Translations under genes and position numbers: made by a program | Shown: positions 17,290 through 26,227 of the stretch, one piece after another | How positions within the stretch are numbered: the first letter of the stretch is position 1 | Layout of the letters: every line of letters begins with the position of its first letter | The notes under the pieces: model-generated | What the model saw: only the letters and a program-made list of their open reading frames with translations | Databases searched by the model: none | Told to the model about the DNA's origin: nothing | Assembly (NCBI GenBank): GCA_015062005.1 | Contig: SUVL01000003.1 | Coordinates: 62,001-126,000, forward strand | DNA: 64,000 nucleotides | Source: Akkermansiaceae bacterium | GTDB lineage: Bacteria > Verrucomicrobiota > Verrucomicrobiia > Verrucomicrobiales > Akkermansiaceae | Direction: 5' to 3'

Positions 17290-18558
17290 ATGAACGGATT
17301 ACAACGTCTTCTGAAAAGTGTATCAACGCTTGCGCTTTCTGCCTTTGCGGTCATCTGCGCAAGCGGCAAGGATGATGACTCCCGGGAAAAACTGCAAATG
17401 ATTGAAACGCTCCTGAAAGTCCGCCTGCCAGCCATGGCGATGGAGCCGGATTCCACCTTGAACAGCCAGCTGAACAAAGTGGAGAGGATATTCAAGGAAA
17501 ATAGTGCGCGATTCAAGCTTGAGAAGGAAGCATCGACCAATGATTTCGAAAAGGACCTGGGGAGCGCCGTATTCACTGACCGCGTATCGATTCCCGGAGG
17601 CGTGGCGGCTGAGGTTCTTACGCAGCTCTGCCACGCCGCAGGCTGCGCCTACCAGGTGGTAGGCGACAAAGTCTATGTACACCAGGCCAGTACAGATGAA
17701 ATCACCCAGGACAGGACCTATCCCCAGCCCGTTGTGGACATGTTCTTTACGAAAAGCAAGAAAAAGAGCCGCATACCGGAAGCAAGTCTGAGCATCAAAC
17801 CGGCAATCAAAGCCTCGAAGGCACGTGGACGGGCTGTGTTAACCTATGATTTTGAGCGTTTCCGGCTCAGCATGAAGGGAAATGCCTTCAATCTGTATGA
17901 AACGAACCAGATGCTGAATGATATGTACTTTGACTGGCTGCGCTTACCCGAAGCCGCCAACTGGGGGGCGGTCAACACCCGGGACAAACGCTTCCAGTTT
18001 GATTGCCAGCTTGCCCACCACCGCGCGGTGCCTACAAAGTTTAAAGCAGGCACTCCCCTGAAGGAGCTGGTGCAATACCTCGGCCTGCACTTGCGCACCG
18101 GGCAGGTCAAGAAACCGGTGCGCATCATCGTACAGGGTGGCGATGCCGACTTGATAACCCTGGAGCAAGAACTGGATTTCAGCTATGCCACGGTGCTCGA
18201 TGCCCTCATTGCCGTCTGCGATGCCTGCCGGGGTCACTACTTCGTGAAGGGCAGCAAGCTTGTCATCGTGCCGAACAGGCTTGAAAGCCGCCAGTACGAA
18301 GCGGCGGGCCCGGCCAGAAAAGCCTTCAAAGCAGGCAATGCACTCTGGAAATACGAGAAGGACAGGAAGAAGCGGCGGAGATACGACACGCAGGTAATAA
18401 GCAGCGACAATGTCGTGAAAGTTCTGCGGCAGTGCGGCATTCACATTCCGAGGGCGGGCGGGGTCTTCTTCCCCGAAGGGTGCTTCTCACTCACCATTGA
18501 GACCAGCCAGCAAGGGTTCCGCGACCTCGAGTGCCTTCTTCACTACCTGCGCCACTAA
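17290..18558 (+). CDS. Secreted protein with secretin/STN-like repeats (unknown function)
   Basis: 422 residues. N-terminal signal (MNGLQRLLKSVSTLALSAFAVICASG). Two segments look like secretin/TonB short N-terminal (STN) folds: VSIPGGVAAEVLTQLCHAAGCAYQVVGDKVYV (about 98-132) and GTPLKELVQYLGLHL...LDFSYATVLDALIAVCDACRGHYFVKGSKLVIVP (about 257-335), each helix-strand units ending in a 'DKVYV' or 'SKLVIV' strand. No secretin pore follows. It may be a periplasmic partner of a secretion or uptake complex; this is inference from fold resemblance only. Confidence 0.65.
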   Translation: MNGLQRLLKSVSTLALSAFAVICASGKDDDSREKLQMIETLLKVRLPAMAMEPDSTLNSQLNKVERIFKENSARFKLEKEASTNDFEKDLGSAVFTDRVSIPGGVAAEVLTQLCHAAGCAYQVVGDKVYVHQASTDEITQDRTYPQPVVDMFFTKSKKKSRIPEASLSIKPAIKASKARGRAVLTYDFERFRLSMKGNAFNLYETNQMLNDMYFDWLRLPEAANWGAVNTRDKRFQFDCQLAHHRAVPTKFKAGTPLKELVQYLGLHLRTGQVKKPVRIIVQGGDADLITLEQELDFSYATVLDALIAVCDACRGHYFVKGSKLVIVPNRLESRQYEAAGPARKAFKAGNALWKYEKDRKKRRRYDTQVISSDNVVKVLRQCGIHIPRAGGVFFPEGCFSLTIETSQQGFRDLECLLHYLRH

Positions 18559-18635
18559 AATAAAGCACAAGGGCAGATTTTGCAAACAAGGGATGGATCC
18601 CCTGCTCAAGGGTCAGCACCGCATCATGAAAACAA

Positions 18636-18670
18636 TTTCCGCCGCTTCTCGCGGGGAGAAGCGGCGGAAA
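18636..18670 (-). terminator. Rho-independent terminator of pckG
   Basis: Perfect 15-bp stem TTTCCGCCGCTTCTC with a 5-nt loop; on the minus strand it is followed by TTGTTTTC. It lies 29 bp after the pckG stop. Confidence 0.9.
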
Positions 18671-18698
18671 GAATGAGGATTTTCAGCTGGCGTTCGCT

Positions 18699-20543
18699 TT
18701 AGTTGAACTTAGCGAGCATAGCCTGGCGCTGAGCCTCGAGCTCGGCAGGCAGCTTGTCACCAACCATGGCGAACAGCTCAGTCTGAGACTCGAGCTCAGC
18801 CTTCCACTCGGAAGCGGAGATGGTCATGTTCGTCTCGAATGCAGCCTTGTCGTAGCCCTTGAGACCATCGGTGTCAAGTTCCTCGAAGGCGGGGGAGATA
18901 CCAAGCACAGTCTCCACGCCGTCCACCTCACCGCGGCAGCGGCGAAGCACCCAGTCGAGCACGCGCATGTTGTCGCCGAAGCCGGGCCACACGAAGTTGC
19001 CCTCGGCGTCCTTGCGGAACCAGTTCACGTTGAAGATCTTGGGCAGCTTGCAAGCGCAGGTCTTGGTGCCCATGTCCAGCCAGTGCTGCCAGTAGTCACC
19101 CACATTGTAACCAATGAAGGGCTTCATGGCCATCGGGTCGCGACGCACCTGGCCAATCTGGCCGAAGGCAGCGGCGGTCATCTCAGAGCCCATGGTAGCA
19201 CCCACGTACACGCCGTGGTTCCAATCCTTGGACTGGAATACGAGCGGCATGGTGGTAGCGCGGCGGCCACCGAAGAGGAATGCGCTGATGGACACACCCT
19301 CGGGGTTGTAGTACTCGGGGTCGAGCGTGGGGCACTGGGAAGCCGGAGCGGTGAAGCGGCTGTTCGGGTGAGCGCACTTGCGGCCGCAGTCGGGAGTCCA
19401 GTCATTGCCCTGCCAGTCGATGGCGTGGGCAGGAGCCTCGCCGTCCATACCTTCCCACCACACGTCACCGTCATCGGTCAGACCCACGTTGGTGAAGATG
19501 ATGTTCTCCTTGATGGTGTCCATGGCGATGGGGTTGGACTTGTAGGAGGTGCCGGGAGCCACACCGAAGTAACCGTTCTCGGGGTTGATGGCGTGGAAGG
19601 TGCCGTCCTCGTGGGGCCAGATCCAGGCGATGTCGTCGCCGATGATGCTGGTCTTCCAGCCCTTCTCAGCCAGTGCGGGCGGGGGCACAACCATGGCCAG
19701 GTTGGTCTTACCGCAGGCGGAGGGGAATGCGCCGGTCACATAGGACTTGCGGCCCTGGGGGTCGGTGATGCCGAGGATGAGCATGTGCTCAGCCATCCAG
19801 CCGTTCTTGCGGGCGATGCCGGTAGCGATACGCAGAGCAAGGCACTTCTTGCCGAGCAGAGCGTTACCACCGTAACCGGAACCGTAGGAGATGATCTCGC
19901 CGGTCTCGGGGAAGTGGCAGATGTACTTCTCTTCGTTGTTGCAGGGCCAGGTCACGTCTTCCTGACCGGGCTCGAGGGGAGCACCCACGGTGTGCAGGCA
20001 GGGCACGAAGTCGCCGTAGCCGTCACGCTTGGGGTTGCCGCCGCCGTTCACCTCGTCCTCGAGGCGCTTGAGAACCTTTTCGCCCATGATGGTCATGATG
20101 CGCATGTTGGTCACCACGTAGGCGGAGTCGGTGATTTCGATACCGATCTTGGCCAGGGGGGAATCCAGCGGGCCCATGCAGAAAGGAATCACGTACATGG
20201 TACGGCCCTTCATGGAACCATCGAGGAAGGGGTTGAGAATGGCGCGCATCTCAGCCGGGGACTTCCAGTTGTTGGTAGGACCAGCGTCCTCCTGCTTCTC
20301 AGAGCAGATGAATGTGCGTTCCTCTACGCGGGCCACGTCAGAAGGAGTAGAACGAGCCAGGAAGCAGCCGGGGCGCTTCTCCGGGTTCAGGCGGATGTAT
20401 GTGCCTTTCTCCACGAGCATGTCGCAGAGCTTGGTGTTCTCTTCCTCGGAACCGTCGCACCAGTAGACGGAATCGGGTTTGCAGAGCTGGCGGATCTGCT
20501 CCACCCACTCAGCAGCCTTCTTATGTGTAGTACCTGTAATCAT
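18699..20543 (-). CDS. pckG: Phosphoenolpyruvate carboxykinase (GTP)
   Basis: Interconverts oxaloacetate and PEP using GTP, at the gluconeogenic/anaplerotic node; with citrate synthase in the same window it covers both fates of oxaloacetate. 614 residues, full length for the GTP type. The P-loop with reactive cysteine is [15 protein letters not shown]; also seen are the N-terminal [12 protein letters not shown] and the [14 protein letters not shown] block. The ATP-type enzyme lacks these. Own promoter (TTGCAA, 17 bp, TAATTT) with the -10 box 9 bp from the ATG, and own terminator. Confidence 0.97.
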   Translation of the reverse strand: MITGTTHKKAAEWVEQIRQLCKPDSVYWCDGSEEENTKLCDMLVEKGTYIRLNPEKRPGCFLARSTPSDVARVEERTFICSEKQEDAGPTNNWKSPAEMRAILNPFLDGSMKGRTMYVIPFCMGPLDSPLAKIGIEITDSAYVVTNMRIMTIMGEKVLKRLEDEVNGGGNPKRDGYGDFVPCLHTVGAPLEPGQEDVTWPCNNEEKYICHFPETGEIISYGSGYGGNALLGKKCLALRIATGIARKNGWMAEHMLILGITDPQGRKSYVTGAFPSACGKTNLAMVVPPPALAEKGWKTSIIGDDIAWIWPHEDGTFHAINPENGYFGVAPGTSYKSNPIAMDTIKENIIFTNVGLTDDGDVWWEGMDGEAPAHAIDWQGNDWTPDCGRKCAHPNSRFTAPASQCPTLDPEYYNPEGVSISAFLFGGRRATTMPLVFQSKDWNHGVYVGATMGSEMTAAAFGQIGQVRRDPMAMKPFIGYNVGDYWQHWLDMGTKTCACKLPKIFNVNWFRKDAEGNFVWPGFGDNMRVLDWVLRRCRGEVDGVETVLGISPAFEELDTDGLKGYDKAAFETNMTISASEWKAELESQTELFAMVGDKLPAELEAQRQAMLAKFN

Positions 20544-20552
20544 GGTGCCACT

Positions 20553-20581
20553 AAATTACCACACAACAAGCAAACTTGCAA
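20553..20581 (-). promoter_or_regulatory. Promoter of pckG, near-leaderless
   Basis: On the minus strand TTGCAA (20581-20576), 17-bp spacer, TAATTT (20558-20553), then 9 bp to the ATG at 20543. The leader would be about 0-3 nt. Confidence 0.6.
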
Positions 20582-20644
20582 CACGAAAAATTTAGAATTT
20601 TCGGCAGCAAGGCCATCATGTGGCCCACATGCTCCAGAAAGGGA

Positions 20645-20673
20645 TTGCACGGGAGGCCGGAATGTGCTAAAGT
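20645..20673 (+). promoter_or_regulatory. Promoter of the 66-residue gene
   Basis: TTGCAC (20645-20650), 17-bp spacer, TAAAGT (20668-20673), start codon 12 bp further. Divergent to the pckG promoter 64 bp away. Confidence 0.5.
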
Positions 20674-20685
20674 GCTTCCACCGCG

Positions 20686-20886
20686 ATGAGAGAGGAACTT
20701 TCAGCCAACGAGGATATCATCTTCACCCAGCAGATCGACAAGGTTGTGCAGGGGCGCGGCAGCACGGCCAACAAACCGCGCCAGCTGGTGAGTGTGGGCG
20801 GGGTCATCTTCTGGCACCTTATGGTTCTCGTGGCGCTGGATTTGTGGCTCCTGCGCCTGCTAGGGTATATCCACCTGCCCTGGTAA
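20686..20886 (+). CDS. Small single-span membrane protein (66 aa)
   Basis: 66 residues: a polar cytoplasmic N-terminus (MREELSANEDIIFTQQIDKVVQGRG) and one hydrophobic helix about 37-62 (VGGVIFWHLMVLVALDLWLLRLLG). It has its own promoter and codon use like the neighbours. The 3' end overlaps the convergent kinase gene by 27 bp. Small membrane peptides of this shape often modulate a larger membrane partner; none can be named here. Confidence 0.5.
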   Translation: MREELSANEDIIFTQQIDKVVQGRGSTANKPRQLVSVGGVIFWHLMVLVALDLWLLRLLGYIHLPW

Positions 20887-22005
20887 TATTTTCCAGCCTC
20901 GATTCCTGCTTTCCTCAGGCAACATCGAGTTCATCTGCTCTGCAAATTTCTCTAACCGTTCCCGCTGCATGCGTTTCAAATCCTGCAGCTGCCCGCCTGT
21001 TTCCTCGGGGCTGCCATTCTGCGAGCGATTCGTTACTTCAGGCGAGAGTTCAGAAGCCCCTGCCTTTTCCTGCACACTATGTTGAACAGGCCCGTTGCTT
21101 GTCTCTGGATTCGATGACGAAAGCGGCTTCAGCAGAACTAAACCAACGATCGCAAGCAAGGCTCCGGAAACCAGCCCGGCAAGTCCAATCCACCAGCGGC
21201 TGCGCCGCTTTTGCAACTGCGCATTCCACTCTGCGGCGCTCGCGGTGCGCTGCTCCCAGTCCTGCACTGCCGCCTTTCTCAGGCCCTCAACAAAGCTACG
21301 CGGGTAGCGCCGCAAGCTCTGCGCCGGAATATGCTTGGCAAACGAATGCGCCAGCGCATACAAATCCGACCATGCGCCCACTTTCCCATGCTGCTGGAAT
21401 TGCTCCGGGGCTGCATAACCAGGAGTGCCGACCAGCGTAATAGTGGTAGGAGGAGTGCCCAGCATGGCCGCGCCGAAATCGATGAGCACAGGCTGGCTCC
21501 CTGTGCGAATGATAATGTTGGACGGCTTGATATCCCGGTGCAGCACTTCGTTGCCATGCAGATAGCTCAGCGCTTCCAACAAATTCTCTAAAACAGAAGT
21601 GACATGCTCCACTTCACCAGCATGCTCGGGCAGCCACTCTGTCAGCCGCGCACCGTCCACATACTCCATCACCATGTAAGCTGTGCCGGCGGCCTGGAAT
21701 ATATCATGCACCTTGACAATGCCCGGGTGATTCAGGCCGGCCAGAATACGAGCCTCGCGGCAGAACGCAGCCAACGAGCGATTGTACGGCTCCGCCTGAA
21801 TGGCCTGTACCTCCGCAGTACCCGGCGCGCGATAGCAGAGCGAAGGCGGGAAATGTTCTTTGATGACCACCTCACGTTCCAAATGCGAATCATAGGCAAG
21901 GTAGCTGATACCACCGCCGCCCTGCCCCAGAATCCGCCGTATCTCGCAATGCCCCAGTAATGTGCGCGCGGGCAGACAGGAACCTTTGCTGGCAGATGCA
22001 GTCAT
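20860..22005 (-). CDS. Membrane-anchored serine/threonine protein kinase
   Basis: About 381 residues from the ATG at 22005 (a GTG one codon upstream follows the previous stop immediately). Hanks-type kinase: glycine loop GQGGGGISYLAYD (28-40), Lys49 in VVIKEHFP, HRDIKPSN with Asp158, DFG with Asp176, and an APEQ segment. A single transmembrane helix (about 275-297) follows, then a hydrophilic tail of about 80 residues lying outside the cytoplasm without PASTA repeats, a possible sensor. It is the third gene of a unit with two small DNA-binding-type proteins, whose phosphorylation is a reasonable guess. Confidence 0.88.
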   Translation of the reverse strand: MTASASKGSCLPARTLLGHCEIRRILGQGGGGISYLAYDSHLEREVVIKEHFPPSLCYRAPGTAEVQAIQAEPYNRSLAAFCREARILAGLNHPGIVKVHDIFQAAGTAYMVMEYVDGARLTEWLPEHAGEVEHVTSVLENLLEALSYLHGNEVLHRDIKPSNIIIRTGSQPVLIDFGAAMLGTPPTTITLVGTPGYAAPEQFQQHGKVGAWSDLYALAHSFAKHIPAQSLRRYPRSFVEGLRKAAVQDWEQRTASAAEWNAQLQKRRSRWWIGLAGLVSGALLAIVGLVLLKPLSSSNPETSNGPVQHSVQEKAGASELSPEVTNRSQNGSPEETGGQLQDLKRMQRERLEKFAEQMNSMLPEESRNRGWKILPGQVDIP

Positions 22006-22008
22006 CAC

Positions 22009-22422
22009 TTATTTAGATGGCAGTATCACCTTCCGCGACGTCAGCGCAGGCGCCTCGTCTTCCAGCAAGCGGGAAATAGCCTGTGCTATCATGCCTTCCA
22101 TCGTAGTGCCGGAGGCCATGGCTCGCTCCGCCAGGCGATTGTATAACTCCGGAGCAAGCTTAATTGTGAGCGAAAACGCAGCATTCACGCTCATCCCCTG
22201 CACCTCAGCCGCCGTCCCCCCCTGCTGTACGGCCGGCAGCTGCACCATCACCCGCTCAAGCAACTGCTGCTTCAGCGGTGGTATATTCTTCTGGCTCATC
22301 CAGTTGCGCACCGTAATCTCCGATACGCCGCATTGCTCGGCAACCCAACGGTAATCGAGCCCATGGCTTTTCAGCCATGACTTCACCGCGCTTTTGAATT
22401 CCGTCTGTTCCTTGCCCTGCAT
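22009..22422 (-). CDS. HTH plus ribbon-helix-helix DNA-binding protein
   Basis: 137 residues. The first 60 form an XRE-like helix-turn-helix (LDYRWVAEQCGVSEITVRNWMSQKNIPP); residues about 80-125 form a ribbon-helix-helix-like unit (FSLTIKLAPELYNRLAERAMASGTTMEGMIAQAISRLLE). The combination suggests a transcription regulator with a dimerising C-terminal domain. The stop is 3 bp before the kinase ATG, so the two are coupled. Target unknown; its own promoter is the likeliest candidate. Confidence 0.72.
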   Translation of the reverse strand: MQGKEQTEFKSAVKSWLKSHGLDYRWVAEQCGVSEITVRNWMSQKNIPPLKQQLLERVMVQLPAVQQGGTAAEVQGMSVNAAFSLTIKLAPELYNRLAERAMASGTTMEGMIAQAISRLLEDEAPALTSRKVILPSK

Positions 22423-22477
22423 AGACCGCTGTTATCTTACCACAGGCGCACGCGATGTCAAGGCATTCCGCACACAC

Positions 22478-22654
22478 TTATTCCACCAGCTCGCGCACAG
22501 TCTGCGCCACCAGTTGCTCCAAGGTCACGCCCTCGGCTGCAGCCTGCTGTGCCAGCCGCGCCAGCATATCCATCGGCAGCTCAACCTTTACCTCACACAT
22601 CGCATCCCGCGACTCGTTTTGCGATACAGAATATTTTTCCTCTTCCATACACAT
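22478..22654 (-). CDS. Small ribbon-helix-helix-like protein (58 aa)
   Basis: 58 residues beginning MCMEEEKYSV, with a C-terminal half VKVELPMDMLARLAQQAAAEGVTLEQLVAQTVRELVE, the strand-helix-helix pattern of Arc/MetJ-type repressors. It resembles the C-terminal half of the next gene (LTIKLAPELYNRLAERA...), so the two probably share ancestry or dimerise. It is the first gene of the kinase unit, 55 bp upstream. Either ATG (22654 or 22648) could serve as start. Confidence 0.6.
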   Translation of the reverse strand: MCMEEEKYSVSQNESRDAMCEVKVELPMDMLARLAQQAAAEGVTLEQLVAQTVRELVE

Positions 22655-22756
22655 AATGAAAACTGATTACTGGTTTTCTTTCACTTGCGCCATTCCGGCA
22701 GACGTACTATAGCACAATAATCCACCCCTGTAAATTATCTTTTTGATATTTCGCTG

Positions 22757-22784
22757 TTGACATATTCGCGATTTGAGATAAAAT
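22757..22784 (+). promoter_or_regulatory. Promoter of the zinc-ribbon membrane protein
   Basis: TTGACA (22757-22762), 16-bp spacer, TAAAAT (22779-22784). It lies in an AT-rich stretch and leaves a leader of about 90 nt before the ATG at 22880. Confidence 0.65.
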
Positions 22785-22879
22785 TAAATCCGAGGCGTAA
22801 AACGCATGCGAACTTAGGCATGTATTCCCAGAAACACGCCTCTATGCAAAAAAAACATCAAACTAAAAAACAACATATT

Positions 22880-23338
22880 ATGGAAAACCAAACAACAAAC
22901 ACCTCGACAGCAGCATGGAAAGACTGGTTAAAGAAAACAGGAATTTTCCTTCTTAAGCTGTTCTTTTTATTATACACTCTTAAATTCCTGTGGAAAGCAA
23001 TCAAAAATCTGGGCACATTTGTGTGGCATGGTTTGTGCGATGGCGGCAACTTGGCTCGTTCAAACGCACAACAGTACGGTCAGAATAATGGCAAGGGCGG
23101 CAGATACCCTTGTCAACATTGCGGAGAATACATTCTTCCATCTGCGAAAGTTTGTCCCTACTGCGCCGGCAAGATAACTACTGGAAACTATGGCAGCGCC
23201 TGGTTAGCATTATTCCTGCTTCCCATCAACCTGACTATGGCGTTTGTCTGCGCTGCGCCTACTTTGCTTCTGCTTGCTCTGGCAACAGGAAACATGGCAG
23301 CTGTTGATGCAGCTATCAATGGCCAGCTCCCGCAGTAA
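22880..23338 (+). CDS. Zinc-ribbon membrane protein
   Basis: About 152 residues from the ATG at 22880 (MENQTTNTSTAAWKDWL); longer in-frame starts lie on or near the promoter and are rejected. Hydrophobic helix about 20-40 (GIFLLKLFFLLYTLKFLWKAI), a zinc ribbon CQHCGEYILPSAKVCPYC at about 77-94 with paired CxxC motifs, then a hydrophobic C-terminus with one or two helices. Base composition is lower in GC than its neighbours. Function unknown. A palindromic element begins 28 bp after the stop. Confidence 0.65.
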   Translation: MENQTTNTSTAAWKDWLKKTGIFLLKLFFLLYTLKFLWKAIKNLGTFVWHGLCDGGNLARSNAQQYGQNNGKGGRYPCQHCGEYILPSAKVCPYCAGKITTGNYGSAWLALFLLPINLTMAFVCAAPTLLLLALATGNMAAVDAAINGQLPQ

Positions 23339-23365
23339 TCTTTCTCGCCTGAGATTTTCTCAAAA

Positions 23366-23563
23366 GGGGACTTCTAAAAACTCGAAACTAATCAACAAAT
23401 TGGAATTTGTCGGGCTGAAAGCCCGAGGAATTTTGAGCCCGTCAGGGCGACACTTTCCATAGTCAACTCTATTGAGCTTACCGCCCCGCCAGTAGGCGGG
23501 GCTCAGAATTCCGCTCGCCTGCGGCTCGCCAAATTCAAATTTAGTGACTTTTTAGAGTTCTCC
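23366..23563. repeat. Palindromic element, short form (198 bp)
   Basis: Begins GGGGACTTCTAAAAACTC, then AACAAATTGGAATTTGTCGG and GGGCTGAAAGCCC; ends CAAATTCAAATTTAGTGACT plus TTTTAGAGTTC. It lacks the central GGAACCCC arms of the 380-bp copies and joins the outer arms directly (TAGTCAACTCTATTGAGC). Outer parts are almost identical to 41863-42242. Confidence 0.85.
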
Positions 23564-23808
23564 AAGGAGAAAACAGCATGGAAACCAGTATAGTACGCAT
23601 TAAGGACGGTGGTGTCCAACACTACACAGAAAGCTCTGTTTCCTGGTAATACGAGCGCCTCTCAAATTCCGGACGGCACAGCCGGGCATTACATCATTCT
23701 CAACTCACACATCTGTTGTATCAATCGAGCAGCGGGACTCCCCCCCCTAACCACATGACATGCCAGAGGCAGCCCAGAAAAGCCCGCCGGTTGGCGGGCT
23801 TTTTTATT
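23564..23808 (+). other. Intergenic stretch with a possible 23-codon ORF
   Basis: Directly after the element, AAGGAG stands 9 bp before ATG 23578, which opens a 23-residue frame (METSIVRIKDGGVQHYTESS plus VSW) ending at 23649. The Shine-Dalgarno is better than for most genes here. No signal or family. Beyond it I see only the terminator at 23778. Confidence 0.3.
23778..23803. terminator. Rho-independent terminator
   Basis: Eleven-bp stem AAAAGCCCGCC / GGCGGGCTTTT, GGTT loop. The T tract is longer on the plus strand, but the stem lies 6 bp after the stop of the minus-strand gene at 23809, so it may serve both directions. Confidence 0.8.
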
Positions 23809-24327
23809 TCAGAGGGGCAAGGGCATGACTTCGTGGTCGTGGTTGGCGGGGTCCTGCGGGGCGGAGGGTATCTCCTCGCAGGCACCGCCGTTGAGCACTT
23901 CCAGCTGCGTGATGGGGCGCACCGGCATGACCACATCGCCAAGGTCGGCGTAGTAATGTTTCTGCGTAATGCGGACAATCTGGCCAGTCTTGAGCTCAGC
24001 GAGCTTCTGGCGCATGTCATCCGGCTGCCCGGGCACATCGGCGCGGGCGTCCACCACCAGCATATTGCCGGCGGCAGCCTTGTCGTCACCATACTTGCCG
24101 GGCTTCTCGTAGGCTTCATTGCTGAGCACGCGGAACTGGGCGGCTTTCATAGCGTGGTCGCAGCGGTCCGGGCAGAGGGCTGTGCGGAAATAGCAGGGGC
24201 GCTCCTGCATACCCAGGAACTGGGCGACGACGGTGTTGGAAGCCAGGAGCTCAGCCTTTTCAGGAAGCGGAGCGGCGAATACGGCGGGCAGCAGGGCTGC
24301 CATCATCAGGAAAAGTTTCGATTTCAT
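23809..24327 (-). CDS. Secreted cysteine-containing protein (unknown function)
   Basis: 172 residues from ATG 24327: signal peptide MKSKLFLMMAALLPAVFA with cleavage near VFA-AP. The mature part carries a cysteine cluster CYFRTALCPDRC, then mixed strands and a tail DPANHDHEVMPLPL. The frame continues upstream over the methyltransferase gene, but that part is shadow coding. It follows the methyltransferase stop by 53 bp. No family recognised; cysteines suggest a disulphide or metal site in the periplasm. Confidence 0.7.
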   Translation of the reverse strand: MKSKLFLMMAALLPAVFAAPLPEKAELLASNTVVAQFLGMQERPCYFRTALCPDRCDHAMKAAQFRVLSNEAYEKPGKYGDDKAAAGNMLVVDARADVPGQPDDMRQKLAELKTGQIVRITQKHYYADLGDVVMPVRPITQLEVLNGGACEEIPSAPQDPANHDHEVMPLPL

Positions 24328-24380
24328 AGTGTCTACTCTTGTTTTGATATAAGTCAGGCGTATTTCGTTGAAGCTTTTGT

Positions 24381-25277
24381 TTAGATTTTCCGCAAAAGGC
24401 AGCAGAATCCCCCTGCCCCGAAGCCATGAGCAGGCAGCAGGCGGTAGGCCGGAAAATCGGCCAGACGGGAGCGGAAGGGCGCCAGCAGAGGCACTTCCAC
24501 AGCTTCCCAGCCGGGCACGCGTTTCAGGATGTAGGCCATGACCTTCTCGTTTTCTTCCGGGTCGTAGGTGCAGGTGGTGTAGACGATGTGTCCACCGGGG
24601 TTCACGCACTGCACGGCGGAGAGCATGATTCCCTTCTGCCGCTTGGCGTTGCCATTCACCATGCCGGAGCCCAGGCAGCCCGGGTTCTTAATTCCCTTGC
24701 AGAGCAGCGACTGACCGCTGCACGGAGCATCCACCAGCAGGAGGTCAAAGGTCTCGCCGCTGCGGGCCCACTGGTCGGGGCGGTTACCAGTCACGCGAAC
24801 CTGGGGCATGCCGCATTGCTCCAGGTTCTGGCGCAGAATGCCGCGACGGCCGGGGTGTACCTCATTGGCGGTGTGATTCTCTGCCCCGAAGCGCGCGGCC
24901 ATGAGCATGGTCTTGCCGCCGGGTGCGGCGCACATATCCAGCGAGGATGCCGGCGGAGGCACCACCGCCAGACAGGCCGACTCCCAACAGGAAGACAAAT
25001 CGAGCGAATAGTACAGGCCGCGGGCATAGTCCTCATGCGCAGTGGGCTTCACCCCTGCTTTCGGCACGTAGACCCGCGGCGGGAGCCAGGGAGCCGCCAG
25101 TTCTGCGCAGGGGAACGGAGGTACATAATCCAGCGGTGCGCGAGCCGTGAGCACCACCGCCCCGCGGGATGACACCCCCGCCCGCATGGCTGCGAGCAGA
25201 GCCTCTGCCTCTGCCCCCTCTAATCCGAGGCGGGCGCAGAGTCTTAATTCACCTTTGCCTGCGGGCTCTGCGCTCAT
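24381..25277 (-). CDS. RsmB/RsmF-type RNA m5C methyltransferase
   Basis: 298 residues of the NOL1/NOP2/Sun family, which methylates C5 of cytosine in rRNA or tRNA with SAM. SAM site DMCAAPGGKT; the two catalytic cysteines are in VDAPCSGQ and TTCTYDPEEN. It lacks the NusB domain of RsmB, and its short length fits RsmF-like or YebU-core proteins; the exact target base cannot be called. The start ATG overlaps the ROK kinase stop (ATGA), so they are coupled. A second family member (rsmB) is at 48551-49789. Confidence 0.88.
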   Translation of the reverse strand: MSAEPAGKGELRLCARLGLEGAEAEALLAAMRAGVSSRGAVVLTARAPLDYVPPFPCAELAAPWLPPRVYVPKAGVKPTAHEDYARGLYYSLDLSSCWESACLAVVPPPASSLDMCAAPGGKTMLMAARFGAENHTANEVHPGRRGILRQNLEQCGMPQVRVTGNRPDQWARSGETFDLLLVDAPCSGQSLLCKGIKNPGCLGSGMVNGNAKRQKGIMLSAVQCVNPGGHIVYTTCTYDPEENEKVMAYILKRVPGWEAVEVPLLAPFRSRLADFPAYRLLPAHGFGAGGFCCLLRKI

Positions 25278-26227
25278 GCCTTTCCGCGGGCTTCTGCTTC
25301 CTCCAGTGCCATTTTGGCGGCGCCGATGATGCCGGCCTCGTTGCTGAACTGCGCCGGCAGGATGCGCAGCTTCTCATAGTGCGGGCCGTAGGTCTGCGCT
25401 TTCAGGTAGCGGTGCAGCGGCTCAAAGAGCAGGTCACCGGCCTTGGCCACGCCACCGCCGATGATGAAGGCTGCGGGGTTCAGGATGTAGTGGCAGCTGA
25501 GCAGACCCGTGGCCAGCTTGCGGGCAATATCATCCCACATGGCCAGGGCCACGGGGTCACCCGCCTTGGCAGCAAGCTCCAGCGGATAGGGTGCGCAGTC
25601 TTCCAGCGCTTTCTCCTGCCCGGCGGCGGCATAAGCTGCAGCGGCATCTTCCTGGATGCGAGGATGGCCGATGTAGTTCTCCAGCGCACCGTGGTTCTTG
25701 TAATAGCCCAGGCGGCCCTGGTAATCAATGCTCAGGTGACCGAGCTCACCGGCCGCACCCAGGGAGCCTCGCAGCATCTGGCCATTGGCCACAATGCCGG
25801 AGCCCACCCCCGTGCCCAGCGTGAGGCACACCAGATCATTCAGCCCCTTGCCGGCTCCGAGCTTCCACTCTGCATAGGCCATGCAGTTGGCGTCATTATC
25901 TACCGCTGCAGGCAGACCGGTCATCTCCTCCAGCATATCGCGCACCGGCACATCATACCAGCCCGGCACATTGGTCAGAGAATCGGCAATGCCGCGGTCA
26001 TGGTCCACGAAACCAGGAATGCCCATGCCTACGGCTTTCACATCCGGGAACTGGGCAATAAGCTCTTTGAGACGCTTGCCGACTTCGGCAAAAATCGCAT
26101 CCGGAGACACAAAATCCTGAGTGCGCACGGGTTCCGCGCGGCCGATGAGTTCTGTTCCGCGCACTACGGCAAACTTGATGGAGGTACCCCCCATGTCCAC
26201 ACCGATACTCAAATCATTCTCTGCCAT
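25274..26227 (-). CDS. ROK-family sugar kinase (glucokinase-like)
   Basis: 317 residues. ATP site GVDMGGTSIKFAVV, catalytic Asp in DNDANCMAYAEW, second phosphate motif LGTGVGSGI, and GELGH with the metal/sugar histidine. The usual zinc motif CxCGxxGCxE that follows GH in ROK proteins is replaced by a cysteine-free segment (RLGYYKNHGALENY). It should phosphorylate glucose or a related hexose in the cytoplasm; substrate not certain. A possible promoter (TTCACT, 16 bp, TAGCAT) ends 9 bp before the ATG. Confidence 0.86.
   Translation of the reverse strand: MAENDLSIGVDMGGTSIKFAVVRGTELIGRAEPVRTQDFVSPDAIFAEVGKRLKELIAQFPDVKAVGMGIPGFVDHDRGIADSLTNVPGWYDVPVRDMLEEMTGLPAAVDNDANCMAYAEWKLGAGKGLNDLVCLTLGTGVGSGIVANGQMLRGSLGAAGELGHLSIDYQGRLGYYKNHGALENYIGHPRIQEDAAAAYAAAGQEKALEDCAPYPLELAAKAGDPVALAMWDDIARKLATGLLSCHYILNPAAFIIGGGVAKAGDLLFEPLHRYLKAQTYGPHYEKLRILPAQFSNEAGIIGAAKMALEEAEARGKA

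Noticed and set aside
19083..21440. 785-codon plus-strand frame
   Set aside because: Antisense to pckG and the kinase; composition rich in His, Val and Gly, with no motif.
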